Below are positions 35,411 through 48,100 of a stretch of DNA of 64,000 nucleotides, one piece after another. The first letter of the stretch is position 1, and each line of letters starts with the position of its first letter. The notes under the pieces are model-generated. The model worked only from the letters and a program-made list of their open reading frames with translations. It did no database searches and was not told the DNA's origin. The DNA lies in contig LSSK01000001.1 of the NCBI GenBank assembly GCA_001969505.1, positions 1 to 64,000 of the forward strand, in the 5' to 3' direction. The DNA is from Zancudomyces culisetae (taxonomy: Eukaryota; Kickxellomycota; Harpellomycetes; Harpellales; Legeriomycetaceae). A program made the position numbers and the translations under genes.

Positions 35411-37327
35411 GAGCAATGCATATATTTGTTTTCTATCTAAGAATCTATACCTGATTTTGTTATTGGTACTTTTAACATTGCCTTCAAAATACCCCAACCA
35501 TGCGTATCAGCCGGAACTGCCAACATTTTTACGTTATTTTATAAACTTCTTGCCTATACATATGTTTCATACACTTTCTTTTATTCGAGCCGTAAATTGC
35601 TTTATAAACCACCTTCTTCAACTGGCGCTTTACACTGGGGAATTACAGGATTCAGGATGGATGGTTTTTAGGTATTACATATCGATAATCATTTGATAAG
35701 ATATTAATTTAAGTTTGATCTAATCTAGGCAATTTACATTAATAATACACTACATCCTTCCCCACCTCTCCCCTTTCTGGAAAGCTGGTTTGCATTGGTC
35801 ACCGATCTTACCAGATAAAGATATATTTATTGATAGCCTTCGATTAGTTTTTTCCATATTTTTATATTTGGACCTTAATAGCCCTAACTTACAGGTCGTA
35901 AAAAACCAGACTATGATAATTTACACTACCTTTTAAACACTCTAATGATACGTGTTACTATTTTTCTTATTGGCGGATGACCTTTTTTGGGTAGCAACAC
36001 GAGACTGAAGAACACTAATCTTCCGTACAAATTTATCTACTCAATAACTTGTCTTTTCACATTTAAAAAACCGAAAAGCTGGAATATCAAATACAAACAA
36101 GTAACAGAGTCGTTTTTTACAACCTGATAGCCTGCTTTGCATATTACACCACTGCGTATTTGTTTACTGTGTTTTTTTATTAGTTTTATAAAGGCTTATA
36201 TTTTAAGTTGATCCTATTAGTAATTGCAAACATTGAAGCACTAAATCTAAAACCAATTTTCACAGTACGGGCTGTTTGCCAACAAACCCTAATATATACC
36301 AAAACTTAGACACCTGTCATACATTGTTTTAGAGGGGTTTTCTACTTTAAAATTCCGCAACTTTATTCCCGTGCTAGAATCTCAAGTATAGAGCACTTCC
36401 ACTTTGTTTTTGTTCTATCACAGCTAATAATATTCGGATATATTGCTCGGGATGGACTGTGTCTTAATTCTCCGCATAGCCATCAAATTTCTGCACTATA
36501 CAATTTGTGATTGTGCATACATAACTAAACAGTTGCCACTCCCAAAACAGGGGACAAAAAAAATTTTTTTTCTTCTTACATCCAATATAAAGGAGAGCGA
36601 AATGGTTTGTACAAAAGAGTCTAATTAGTACTTTTATAAGCAATTGTAAAGTATTAATCCTGAGGATACCGAGAGTGCCTAGTATTGATTTAATGAAAAA
36701 ACCTGAATCAATAACTTTTGCTCAAAATAATCCGGTGTGTGCAATAAATGCTCTAGCAAACAACAATTTGATCTTAGAGTTTTGTTTTTGCTATAATTTA
36801 TCAAAAGCTTCATATTCAACTAAAATTATAATATCAGGGAGTGGGGATTATTTTTTGAATCAAATATCAAGGTAGTTATTACTCAGAAATAAAAGAAGTC
36901 GATTTCTATGCAATTTTTAAAGTAAAGTATCAATTTCAACTATACTACAAAGGCAAGTATAGATAGTTGGTAAGCGTATACATTAACATTATCGAGTAGC
37001 AAGAATTCTCGAGAATATAGCGTAAATGGTAACAAACATTTGTTTCGTTTTATAAGGTATTCAGTTACAAACAAAAAACAAAAGAAGTAAGATAAATCAG
37101 CTGGTTTGCGTGCTAATAAGGGGAAAAAATAGCCTCAATAGTCTCAGTAGCTGTTTTAACAGTACATAGGTAGAAGCACTAGACGTCAATACCGCTCATC
37201 TCAATTTAAGTATATTCGTACCACCAAAACTATATTTTTTTTGCCGAGTTCAGTAAATGCTCATAGAATAGCAGACGTTATTTCTTATAGCTGCAAATAA
37301 ACTGGACTGAGAGCTAAAATCAACAAA
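35410..37327. other. 1.9-kb intergenic right of the gap
   Basis: Mostly stop-rich AT DNA. One ATG-less open frame at 36583-36875 (…LMKKPESITFAQNNPVCAINAL…) has protein-like composition but no recognised family and may be a remnant. The 5' flank of the second ThrE-family gene lies at the right end. Confidence 0.45.
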
Positions 37328-39511
37328 ATGCTAGAAAAATCGCAATCAGTTCCAAACCTGAGATGTAAACTGTCAAATGCAACGAGAAATGGAGGCCGGG
37401 CTAACGTAACATCTTCAAACGAGTATTTCATAAAATATACAAAACCGTTTTATAAAAGAGCGATGAGTATGAATTTTGCTACTAACCCTTCACAAAATAA
37501 TGCATTTATGTTTAATCAAGAAATGCGTGTTGGGGCTGAATTGAATGTAGCCCAGAAAACAACAATAAAACTATCACAAAAATGCACCGATAACATGCCA
37601 AAAAACACAGTACATACTCAAAAGTCACTTAGAAAACACACTTCAGTCTCAAAAATAAAAAATATCACGTGTAGAAAACATAGCACAAAGAAAAAATCTT
37701 GGTTCTTACTGTCTACGCCTTTTGCACTCAAGAAAAGCAAAATTGCACTCATGTCAAGACCAACGCCAGATGAAAAAGTTATTCCGCTTACAAAATCATA
37801 CTCGAACCCATGCTCACAACTATTTTCAAAAAATGTGTTTGTGAACCCTGTTCACATCCAAGACAGAAAAAACTTTCCTAGATTTGTCAGAGAATATAAA
37901 AGCTCTTACAATAAAAGCATTGACGGTCTATCTGAAGATGAATCTAATTTCATTTCCGAGAGAAATGAGTTTAAAAATACTACAAGAAAAATTATAGATG
38001 CTCCAAAAATCAATGAGCTGGTCACTGAAGATGCGGGTTTTAGTGAAGAATCTTTATTACACTTAAAAAAAAGAGAAAACTTAGGAAAAACACAATCTGT
38101 TTCAGAAAATCTTGGTATATATGTTGGCATAAAGGGAAATAATACTAATAGTAGCAAAACAGCCTCAAATACCAGCACACACAGTATCAACATTGGTTGC
38201 GCAGATATTCAAAGTGGACATGACCAAAATTTGAGTGAAAAAAATAGTATGGGCGAGAAAGTGGAATATGCAGAGTATCAACTATATATAAAATTAATAA
38301 CGCAATTTAGCAGTAAGCTCAATCAATATGGAGGTCCAACACATCATCTAGAGTCTAATTTAACAAGAATGGCAACGTTTTTGAATGTTCGGGCCAGTTT
38401 CACAGCAATACTGGGAATGGTTTTTATAGTTTTTGAGGACAGCAAAAACAGTTTGAGAAACACGCAGCTAGTAAAAACTACACAGGTGTTTGACATAAAT
38501 AAAATGGAGTTGGTAGATGCAGTTTACGAGGATGTTTTGCGTGGTCACATGTCCATAAAAAATGCAATAAAGATATTAAAACAAATCGAAACGCTTCCTG
38601 AGATTTATCCATGGTATGTAAAAATGCTTTCATGGTCGCTTTGCTCAGCATGTGTTGCACAGTTAGCATTTAAGGGAGGATGGAAGGAAATATGTATGGC
38701 TTTTGTTCTTGGGTGGATTGTCTGGTTTATTGACTACGTTGGAAGTATGTTATACAGGTTCAAAAATATGGTTGAATTTATCTCTGGGTTTACAGTTGGT
38801 TTAATTTCCACAATCCTACAGCACTATGTATGTGCAAGTTCCATAACCCTTTCAGCGTTGGTTGCCATATTGCCAGGAATAACTTTAACTATCGGTGCTA
38901 TCGAGCTAATGGCTAGGTGCATGATCACTGGAGCAATTAGAGTTTTCTACGCACTAGTAGTTACATTTGTGCTATCTTTTGGAATTCAGGTAGGTAGCTC
39001 GTTATATGCAGCGGTATCCACGGGAACAATCGATCATGGAGTGATACTAGATACTAGTGTTTGTACCAGCATCTCGAAATGGTATGGTTTTTTGTTTTTT
39101 CCTGTCTGCATGATCTCAATTTTTATTTTTCTAAACGTACCTATCAAAAGGTGGCCACTAGGGCTGATTGTTTCAGGAACCATGTATATAATCTTGCTAG
39201 TATGCAACGAGTATCTCAAACCAAATTATTTTTCAACATTTATATCCACCTTTGTACTTGGAATACTTTCCAATATTTGTGGTAGATTTTTAGATATTCC
39301 GCCTTTTACATTTATACTGCCCGCAGCGATGTTGCTTGTACCTGGAAGCATAGGTGTAAGATCAATTCACTCACTCTTTTCTAAGGGTGAGTATTTGGAT
39401 CTTTTAAAAGAAATGACTTCTACTTGTTTGTTTATAATGTCAGGAATGTTTCTAGCGTCCTTTCTTGTATTTCCCACAGGTCGGAAACGCTCAGCACTTG
39501 CAACTTTTTAG
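37328..39511 (+). CDS. ThrE/Prm10-family membrane protein with long N-terminal extension
   Basis: A single-exon gene, 727 residues. Residues 1 to about 310 are Lys/Ser/Asn-rich and probably disordered (MLEKSQSVPNLRCKLSN...). The conserved part then begins (YQLYIKLITQFSSKLNQYGG, FLNVRASFTAILGMVFIVF, VDAVYEDVLRGHMSIKNAIK, ETLPEIYPWYVKMLSWSL). It continues into about ten membrane helices ending with FTFILPAAMLLVPGSIGV and LFIMSGMFLASFLVF. It belongs to the same family as the gene at 33102-34388, but the sequences are clearly diverged, so any duplication is old. It carries the ThrE-type layout of a cytosolic module plus a membrane module. Confidence 0.85.
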   Translation: MLEKSQSVPNLRCKLSNATRNGGRANVTSSNEYFIKYTKPFYKRAMSMNFATNPSQNNAFMFNQEMRVGAELNVAQKTTIKLSQKCTDNMPKNTVHTQKSLRKHTSVSKIKNITCRKHSTKKKSWFLLSTPFALKKSKIALMSRPTPDEKVIPLTKSYSNPCSQLFSKNVFVNPVHIQDRKNFPRFVREYKSSYNKSIDGLSEDESNFISERNEFKNTTRKIIDAPKINELVTEDAGFSEESLLHLKKRENLGKTQSVSENLGIYVGIKGNNTNSSKTASNTSTHSINIGCADIQSGHDQNLSEKNSMGEKVEYAEYQLYIKLITQFSSKLNQYGGPTHHLESNLTRMATFLNVRASFTAILGMVFIVFEDSKNSLRNTQLVKTTQVFDINKMELVDAVYEDVLRGHMSIKNAIKILKQIETLPEIYPWYVKMLSWSLCSACVAQLAFKGGWKEICMAFVLGWIVWFIDYVGSMLYRFKNMVEFISGFTVGLISTILQHYVCASSITLSALVAILPGITLTIGAIELMARCMITGAIRVFYALVVTFVLSFGIQVGSSLYAAVSTGTIDHGVILDTSVCTSISKWYGFLFFPVCMISIFIFLNVPIKRWPLGLIVSGTMYIILLVCNEYLKPNYFSTFISTFVLGILSNICGRFLDIPPFTFILPAAMLLVPGSIGVRSIHSLFSKGEYLDLLKEMTSTCLFIMSGMFLASFLVFPTGRKRSALATF

Positions 39512-41817
39512 GTTTTATACCTTTTTTAACACATGTATATACTACATGCGCATTTTCGTATATTTTTTATTTTGTAAAATGACAGTTAAAAAAAAGGTAA
39601 GGTTTATTGAGAAATTTTGTGAATAAAACCAATTAAAAGAACTAGCATTTTGTTGTAACCAGTTGGGTGGCTAGTTAATGGTATTGAAACACTGTGTCAT
39701 GATACTTCAAACAGTCACGTTGCTAAGCGCTAAGGGCAGTGTAAATGAGCAAAAATATAAACTCTGGCGATTAGAATAGAAACATAAGACAATGTCAGCG
39801 TTTTCTTATATTGGTTTGAGAAATAACTATTTAATATACATCGCACACATTGAATGTAATCATCAAACTTCACCTAAATTTACATACCTTACTCCCATTC
39901 CCCAACTTTTAGCAAGAATCATAAAACAAATACTAAATGTATACATTTTGGTCTATAAAACTAATCATGTACAATCGCGGGCTAACAAATTGTACAAATA
40001 ACAAGGGTTGGACAAGAATAATCTTTAATTCGTTTTCGTGGCCTTTTCTGCTTATTTAAGCCTAAATACAAGTCGTTAGTGCTATTCTTTTGAATACTTT
40101 TAACAAATTTAAAAATCGTTATGGTTAAAGAAAAGCAGCGATAATGCTAACCATTTTTGACAAGTGGTGAAGCAAGCAGGAAAAATCGGACATGTCAAAT
40201 AACAACACATAATTTTCTTTTTTCAACAAACAAAAACCAAGAGCATATTCTAGCTAAAGTCAAGTGTGCTCCATTTTCCTTTTAATTCGCGCTAATGCAA
40301 AAATACTCTAGCATAGCATGAACTAGAAGCCAAAATATATGTATTCCAGTACTTGATTCATGGAGTGAAAAACACTTAATTGTGTTCAATGCCACCATTT
40401 GTCAATATTGCCAAACTTCGTTTTTAACAACCAGTAAATCGCTAGAAGTGATTTAATACTCTTTTTTACCTTGCAAATTGCTATAGTATTAACATGCGGG
40501 GAGGAGAGGGATTCTTAATTTATGGCTATTAAGTGCCGGAAATAGGAAGCTGGAGTTTGAGATAGTTGCAGAATATTTATCTAGATATCTCCAAATCCTA
40601 GGCCTAACTATTTTGCCCCCACCTTACCTCCGGAACCCTGAAGAGCTAGCACCATACAATTTGTGTTAAGTTTTGTAGTCTCTTTTTTTCATTTTTGGAG
40701 GGGGGAGGGGAATTTATTTTTTTTCACTAGCTTACGAAAAATATGGCTTTGTTTTAGGTCAACTCCTCTGAGAAAAGCGTTTGTTATTAGCGAAATAGTC
40801 TGGGATTTAGAGGATGATTTTACAACTATAGCTCTAGATTACAACAAATATAAATTGAGCCTAGAAAGTTTGTTGCCAACAAAACCTAGCTCTATTGGGA
40901 GAAGAACTAGAGTAATTTTTTAAACGCTTCAGTATCCTAATGTGAAGCTAGAACAAAAGTCTACTACCACAAATTAGTAAAGAAAACAAAAGCTAAAGCC
41001 AAAGACCAGCTTTGAAAGTACTGGGAGCTATTCGTTATGTTTTTTTATTGCAAGAAAAATATCTAGATTACACGTAAAGATAACTATTTTTACAAAAGTT
41101 TATTGCAAATGGTCTAAAGTGTTCTAGCATAAACAATAAAATTTTATCACTTGATTAAATGAATTATTTTACCCACTTATGCTGCCAACATGAAAGCGTC
41201 AAAGGGTTAGCAGAGATATTGGTAAAAATTAAGTAAAAACAATAATAAAAAAGCCACCGTTTAAGGCTTAATGCAATTTATATTTGCTATATAAAATCCT
41301 TTAGCCCAAGCTTTTAGAGTAAGCTTATTTATAAAGAGCACATTCCACATGATGTGCTTTCTCTAAACCACACATCATCTCAAAAGAGTCTATTTATTTA
41401 GCTAATTTTGTTACTTCTTATTCCTAATTTAACTTTATAAAAACTTTATTTATATCAAGCTACTTGCAACAATATATAGTAAATAATTATATACCACCAA
41501 GACAAGAACTAGTGATGAGTTTAGGCTGAATATAGGCGGTACCTAAAGAATATAAAATCTACAAATCAAGTCAAAAAGTGAAAAATAACATAATTATTGA
41601 GAATAGCATTTTATTTGGAGTTGGTAAAGAACACTCAGTAATAGATATAATTTAAGTCAAGTTTTTGGAAACTCCAGCTAGCAGAAAGATCAAAAAGGAT
41701 TTTAGCAATCCAAATTATAAGGCCTGTCGAGTATTATTTTACCAGAAATACTCAAAAATAACCAACCAACTCTCTACAAAATCAATAGGAAGCTACTGGA
41801 AACACAATACATCAAAA
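39512..41817. other. 2.3-kb intergenic
   Basis: Short frames at 39792-40001 and 40663-40923 lack recognisable content; the second includes a G-rich translation artefact. The kinase frame is open from 41665 but has no ATG before 41818. No separate gene supported. Confidence 0.5.
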
Positions 41818-43744
41818 ATGTCTGTTCAAAAACATCGTGTGGTGGAGGCCGATCCTAAAAACACATGCAAAAAAGTTGGAAACATAATAATAAAAGGTGT
41901 AGATAAATATAAAATTCTCAGTGTGTTAGCAAGCGGGTCATACGGACCAATATATTTGGCAAGATTGCAAACCCATCCATATTCTTATCACGTGGTAAAA
42001 TCTCTAAGCAAAAAAATAATATTCAACTCAAATAAAACTCAAGAGTTAATTCCATTCCATATTCGAGAAATTCAACTTCACTCAGCCCTGCAGCATCACG
42101 CAAATATAGTTCAACTAGACTTTATATGCGAGACTTTTGGAAATTACTACATAGGGATGGAGTACTGTTGTTATGGCGATCTATATGATGCAATAACGAC
42201 TACCACGGATATTACCCACCCTTGGCATCATATAAAGGGAAACCATTGTATGATAAACAAGGCGTTTATGGAAATATTGGATGGACTAATACATATGCAT
42301 GAAAATGGTGTATACCATCGGGATTTAAAACCAGAAAATATTTTTATAGGTAATAACGGAAAACTTAAAATAGCAGATTTTGGTCTAGCAACACTTGATT
42401 ATTGGTCAAGCGAGTTTGGGTGTGGAAGTAGTTTTTACATGAGCCCAGAGTTACAAGACAAGGACTTTAGCTACCCGGGAAGAGTATTTAGATACTACAA
42501 TGAAACAGGAGATTCAATATATTGCACTGCACACTGTGATATATGGGCGCTGGGTATAATATTTATTAATCTTTGCTTTGGAAGAAATCCATGGAAAACT
42601 GCAACCATGAATGATCCGACATTTGCAGCATTTGTAGAGAATCCAGGAGTGCTTTTTGAGCTATTCCCGCTAACATTTGAGGGATATAGTATCGTTGTAA
42701 AAATGCTCGAACTTGACCCATCTAAAAGAACTTCGCTGTATTGGCTCAAAAAAATTATTGGACAAGATATAAAGTATTTTTATGACTCAAATGATAAAAA
42801 CCTTAATACAAGGGTATTTGTCCAAAATGCAAAAAATATAAATAAATTCAGCAACCAAGAAACTAAAGGAACAGCACCAATTCCAAAAATTATACCCCAA
42901 ACACGAGTGAATAAAAAAATGGATCTAAACCTGAATCCTACGGATAGTTTGTTAAACTTTGAAGATAAGAGTGCCTTGTTCATGCCCTTAGTTCCTGAAA
43001 AGGAAACTTTACCTGGTAATAGATACCTCTCAAACTCGACCCTAAATGATAGAATGGTCAACTATTTTATCAACAAGAGAGTAAATCTACGCGATTGTTC
43101 TTTTAATACAAAAAGCAGTGCTTGTAAAGGTATTGAAGACAAAAATGATAATGGTAGTGGCAAAATAGGTGGTGGTATAAATCGGCAAGATTATAGTTGT
43201 ACTAATAGTGATAAGTATAGCCATAGTGGTAGAGATGTGGGTGGAACTATGAGTGAAGATAGGAACGGGGGCGGAGCTGAAGCTTTTGGATCATATTCTA
43301 CACAAAACAGTTCACATAATAAGTATGTGCTTTTTAAAGGTACGAAAGTTTAATTTTTATTGTAATTCTGATACTATACACAGTTGGCTATAATTATCCA
43401 GCATGTAAATCGGAAAATGAGATTATTGAGATTAGATTAAAGTATTATTTTAATAACATTTCAGAATGTGCTACTAAAAAATAGCTGACAACATAAAATC
43501 AAATACTGGAAAGGGTGATCCATATATCCATACAGATGACTCTGTGAACACACTTGAACGGATACAAAAAAATCTTATAAACCGTCAAAAAAATCAATGG
43601 TGTGATAAGGATATAGGTCACGATAAGGTCAAACAAACTGAACCCTCGCTTGCTTTTGTTTCAGAAACTAGAAATGGCTGTAATGAATTTATAGAGCCAA
43701 AAGTAAATATTGTCACAGGAAGTTTTCTGATGGATATTCCATAG
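41818..43744 (+). CDS. Ran1/Sks1-like serine/threonine protein kinase, probably two exons
   Basis: The kinase domain begins with the glycine loop LASGSYGPIYLAR, followed by the lysine strand (YHVVKSLSKK). It has the catalytic loop YHRDLKPENIFI, DFGLA, and the activation segment FGCGSSFYMSPE typical of the Ran1/Vhs1/Sks1 group. SVVKMLELDPSKRT-like residues close the domain. The first in-frame ATG is at 41818 (MSVQKHRVVEAD). Read without splicing the frame stops at 43353. However, a donor at 43340 (AAAG|GTACGA) and an AATAG acceptor at 43484 join in phase to a further 86-codon frame ending with TAG at 43744, giving 593 residues. A competing TTTCAG acceptor would end the protein after a few residues. 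Kinase identity is firm; the 3' structure is tentative. Confidence 0.88.
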
Positions 43745-44161
43745 AGGTGTTGATTCGAAAACTGAATAGCTATAAAAATATAAATTAATTGGATGTGTAT
43801 ATGAAATTTCCAACGAATCATTGCATTTTAAGAACCCTTGATATAATATCTTTACTAGGGTGTTTCAGACAGAACAGTAATAGTATCTTGTAGTATTAGT
43901 ATTTAAATAACAAATAAATTGGTGCTTTGAAAAGCTGAAGACTAGTCTCATAATATTATAGTATATGTCAAGATAAAACCAACCAAGGTACATGAAAATA
44001 CCACAGAAATATCATAATAGTTTTTGTCTTTTTTTCAAGGTTGCTTTGTTGATACATACCAAATGCCGATGGTGCCATTTCTCAATCTGAGAGGTATTAA
44101 AATAAAGCCCTATGCTGTTTTGTGAGAATAAATACATGTTTCTTAATGTTCAATTTACGTG
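43745..44161. other. Convergent intergenic, kinase and DIB1
   Basis: AT-rich 3' flanks of two convergent genes. No ORF of note. Confidence 0.5.
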
Positions 44162-44828
44162 TTAATACTTGTATTTCGTGGAATAATCCTTCGGAGATAC
44201 CACCAAACCTCTGCCCTTCCTAGCACCTCTATAAACGACCTCGACGATATCAATAAACTCTTGTTTGTCTTGAATTGCCCAGTTAATCTTGTTGTTATTT
44301 CCCGTTCCCAAATCAATCATAATATGTTTATTTCTGTAGAAAAACATTGTGGTACAAGCATCATACAACTCATACATTACATTAAAATCAGGCACTTCTG
44401 TTATATCCACCAAATAAATTACCGCAAAATTCTTAATCAATTCGGCAACTTTGTACAAGGTTTCATCCATCACCATACACTCTGGCTCCTATTTTTAAAA
44501 ATATATTTTAGTTTTGAATTTTTCGTTTCATGCACTTTTATAAAATTGCAAATAAAACATTTCTATAATAAATTTACCCAATCATGACCAAATCTGATTA
44601 TTACTACTCTATCCTCTTCAGATAATATCGCCTGGTCTACCTGCCAGCCTAATAACATGTATGAAATAATAATGTATTTTTGACTTTTCTTTTGCTCAAA
44701 TTTCAGGATTCGAGAAATTCAAGGAAATAAGAAGGAACTTACCATTTGTGAGATGTGGAATCAGATAACTCTACAAGATTTAAAAATGTTAGTATAAATT
44801 GTGTAACAATTTCAAGCGTACTTACCAT
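44162..44828 (-). CDS. dib1: Dib1/Dim1 (TXNL4A) U5 snRNP protein, four coding exons
   Basis: Dib1 is a thioredoxin-fold component of the U4/U6.U5 tri-snRNP needed for pre-mRNA splicing. Exons are 44828-44826 (only the ATG), 44770-44743, 44648-44578 and 44488-44162, with GTAAGT/GTAAAT donors and TAG acceptors, giving exactly 142 residues, the family length. The joined protein reads MSYLIPHLTN, GWQVDQAILSEEDRVVIIRF, GHDWEPECMVMDETLY, NFAVIYLVDITEVPDFN, HIMIDLGTGNNNKINWA and RGARKGRGLVVSPKDYSTKY. Near identity with the animal and plant proteins makes the call certain. The start codon stands alone as an exon. It is divergent from MSH3 with about 364 bp between the starts. Confidence 0.96.
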
Positions 44829-45192
44829 TGTGTTACTAAGATTCTGAAAACCCTGATATGCAGTACTCTAATTTCTGTGTTAGTAAAGCTCCCAATTCTC
44901 ACAGTTAAAAAAATAACAAAATGGAGGTTTTATATGTAGTTGGGTTTTACAGTTAAAATTATTTTTCTGCAAATATTTAACTTCAAAAAATTGAAAACTC
45001 ATTGGTCGATTTTGGTTTGCAGAACAAATTTTTGTTACAAGGTCAAATTCTATGGATTTTTCAAATTGGAAAACAGAAAATGATCCAAAGAAAACATGCA
45101 AAAATAAATGCAAGGATCTCTTATTTTTCCGGGAGAAATATAAAGAGTTTGGATAATAGCATACAAATCTAAAAGCGCATGGGGGTAGAAGT
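44829..45192. promoter_or_regulatory. Divergent promoter region, DIB1 and MSH3
   Basis: About 364 bp between the start codons of two divergent genes, so promoters and 5' leaders of both lie here. No defined element is claimed. Confidence 0.45.
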
Positions 45193-48100
45193 ATGAAGGG
45201 AAAAAAACCGAATTTAGCCAAAAAGCAAACTATATTATCTACGTACTTTTTAAAGTTACCATCGGTAATAAAGCTTGGTGATAAGGAGAATGGACAGGAA
45301 GGCGTAAATCTTGATGTACCACCACAAAGAAACACCGATTCTAAAAGCAATGAGTCAGTGTGTGAAATAGAAGACGATAACAAAGAAATCAAGGAAAATA
45401 CTGAGTTTTTGAAAAGATTTTCCTTCAATGTAAGATTTAATGGAGACAGTTTGTGTAAATCTAAAACTGTGTTCAAGACTTTTGATAAAAATAAAAATAA
45501 ATAAATAGAACGAGCAAACAGAGGAGGTTGCGGGAAAAAAGGATATCATAGATAAGATTGTCGTGGATATTGATAATAATGACATTAAATTGGAATTCGG
45601 GGTTTCAGACAGGGAAAAGATGGGAATATCCAAAATACGTGATTGTGGTCTAAATAACAAGAACCAAAATAAGGACAAAAGGATCAAATTGTCACACAAT
45701 GAGCAATCATCAAGCAGAATTTCGGATATGGTACTATCTACGGAATTCCCCTCTCAAGATTTCATAAAAAGTAATGAAAGCAGTTACGCTAGTATAAAAA
45801 ATTATGAATTACACGGCTCAACCAACATGTCAAAGAATTCATACAAGCACACCTCTTCTCTAGAACGTCTAAAAGATAAACTTTTGTTGTTTGATGCAAA
45901 TTATTTGAATAAAGCGAGAACACATGAGGAAGAAGGCAGGAATCACGCGAAAGGGGCAGAAATGGAGGGTAATACGCAAAATATTGGTGCTAAAAACAAG
46001 TTAGCCATAGCTGAAAACAGCTTCAAAGCATTAAGTAACAAAATGTGTGACGGGAAATTCACACCGTTGGAGAAACAATTTTTAGAAATAAAAGGTAGCA
46101 ACAAGGACAAGCTGCTGGTTGTAGAAGTTGGATACAAATTCGTATTGTTTGGAGAAGATTCCGAGGTACTGTTCAATGGGCTACATTTAAAAATGCGTAC
46201 TTTTGATTCATTGCGTATATTTTATTTCTGCGTAGGTGTATACTCAATAATGATAGGTTAAAATTATTGTACACTGAATTATATTTAGATTGCAGCTAGG
46301 GTTTTAGGCATTTATAGCACACAGAACCAAAATCAAAATTTTAAGACGTCGAGTTTTCCAACACATAGGCTAATGGTACATGTTAGAAGACTTGTTTATG
46401 CCGGCTATAAGGTAGGAATAGTAAGACAAACCGAGACTGTGGCGTTGAAGGAAGTGGGTGATAATAAAAGTGGACCGTTTAAAAGGGCGTTGTGTGAGGT
46501 GTATACAAAAGGTACATTTATCAGCGAAAATGGCGGTGATGAAACAGTAGGATCAATAGTATGTGTTGTTGATGCTATCAGGAAAGGTGTTTGTACAGTT
46601 GGACTTGTCGTAAGTTTCTTTGACTTTTTATTTATGTGGTTTTTTGTTTGGATGAGAAAAGTATAAAATAATCCCAGCACAACCCGCTTCCGTTTCAAGT
46701 TTATTTTTTAGTGTATGTGGCTATTCATAACAAAAATCCTGGGAAAATAGGCTGCGGATCTTAGTATTGGAAAAATAATTGTCAGCGAATTTACTGATGT
46801 ATATTCGAGAATGGAATTGGAGGCGACATTGGCTCATCTGCAACCTGCAGAGTTAATTCTATCAGCAACTCTTTCCCAGGAATCTACAAAAAAATGTACT
46901 TTATTTAACAATTCAAGCTGCAGAATCGAAACAATGAAACAATTAAATACAAAAGAAGCGATCAGTGCCATAATTGCGGGTCTTGATGGCCTTGGTGCGT
47001 TTAAGGCAATTCAAGAAGTAGCAGAGGATATTGGACCCTTGGTTACATGTGCTGCAGAAATGCTATTTAGATATTTAAAACAGTTTAAGCTAGAGGGGTT
47101 GTTTTGTAGTGACTATGGGTGTGATAAAAAGGTTTTTACAAACTTTGGAGAAAAAGCGTATATGAGACTCGATTCTAAATCAATGAGGTCGCTTTACATA
47201 TTTAAAGCTGACGACGAATCAGAAAGCCTTTTTGATTTTATGGACCACACAAAAACACCAATGGGAAAGCGGCGTCTATTCCAATGGTTGTCAAGACCGC
47301 TGACGTCGCCTGCATTGATTTCTCAGCGACAAGATATAATTGAAACCATTTTAGTAGCATCCAGCAAACAACCTACCGAAAGCGATAAAGATCACACTCT
47401 ATTTACCATAGTTAACAAGGTGAAACGGGTTTTAAAAAATACAGGCACTGATGTTGAAAATGCGCTGTTTAGAATTCAAGTATCGAGAGTGGTGCCGATA
47501 GAAGTTGTAAAATTGCTAAAAACTCTCAAGAGAATAATTGGGGAAGTTATGGATGAGAATAATGTCATAGAAACAAATAATTTGCTATTAAAACAAATAA
47601 CGAATTTTAAAGCCTGGGAGGGGTTGTACAATATTTCATCTAAATTATTAGATTTTATGGATGAAAATGCAGCAAAGTCGTCTGACTGGATAAATATGTT
47701 TGTTTCACATAATATTGAGGGCTGTGGAATTGACGGACACTGCTATCACACTCAACTCAATCAATATCACCATGCAATAGATAATATAAAGTCGGTTTGG
47801 GACTCTGAAGTTGTTGGTGTACTGGGCTATCAGCTTACTCCAAAATTTATTTTGGGTGAAGAGGTAAGAGTATGACTATCGTTTAAGGACTCACCTTTTG
47901 GTTTTCAAGCCAAATTTAGATGGTAACAGTAAATCATTGAGTAAATACACCCCATTGAAAATATTAATACATGGCTACTGGTTTTACCAAAATAGTATCT
48001 TGTGGAGGTGACAAAGTCAAAACTTGCCGCAATCCCCAACAATTGGATAAAGGCTTCATCCACAAAAACTGCATACAGGTTTAAGGCTCCAGCAGTTGTT

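Noticed and set aside
34891-35696. ORFs spanning the N gap
   Set aside because: They consist of unknown residues and poly-Gly or poly-Pro from G runs; not real evidence of coding.
44880-45476. Minus-strand 198-codon ORF overlapping the DIB1/MSH3 promoter and MSH3 exon 1
   Set aside because: It is antisense to the MSH3 start, has Phe/Ser/Leu-rich shadow composition and no recognised domain.
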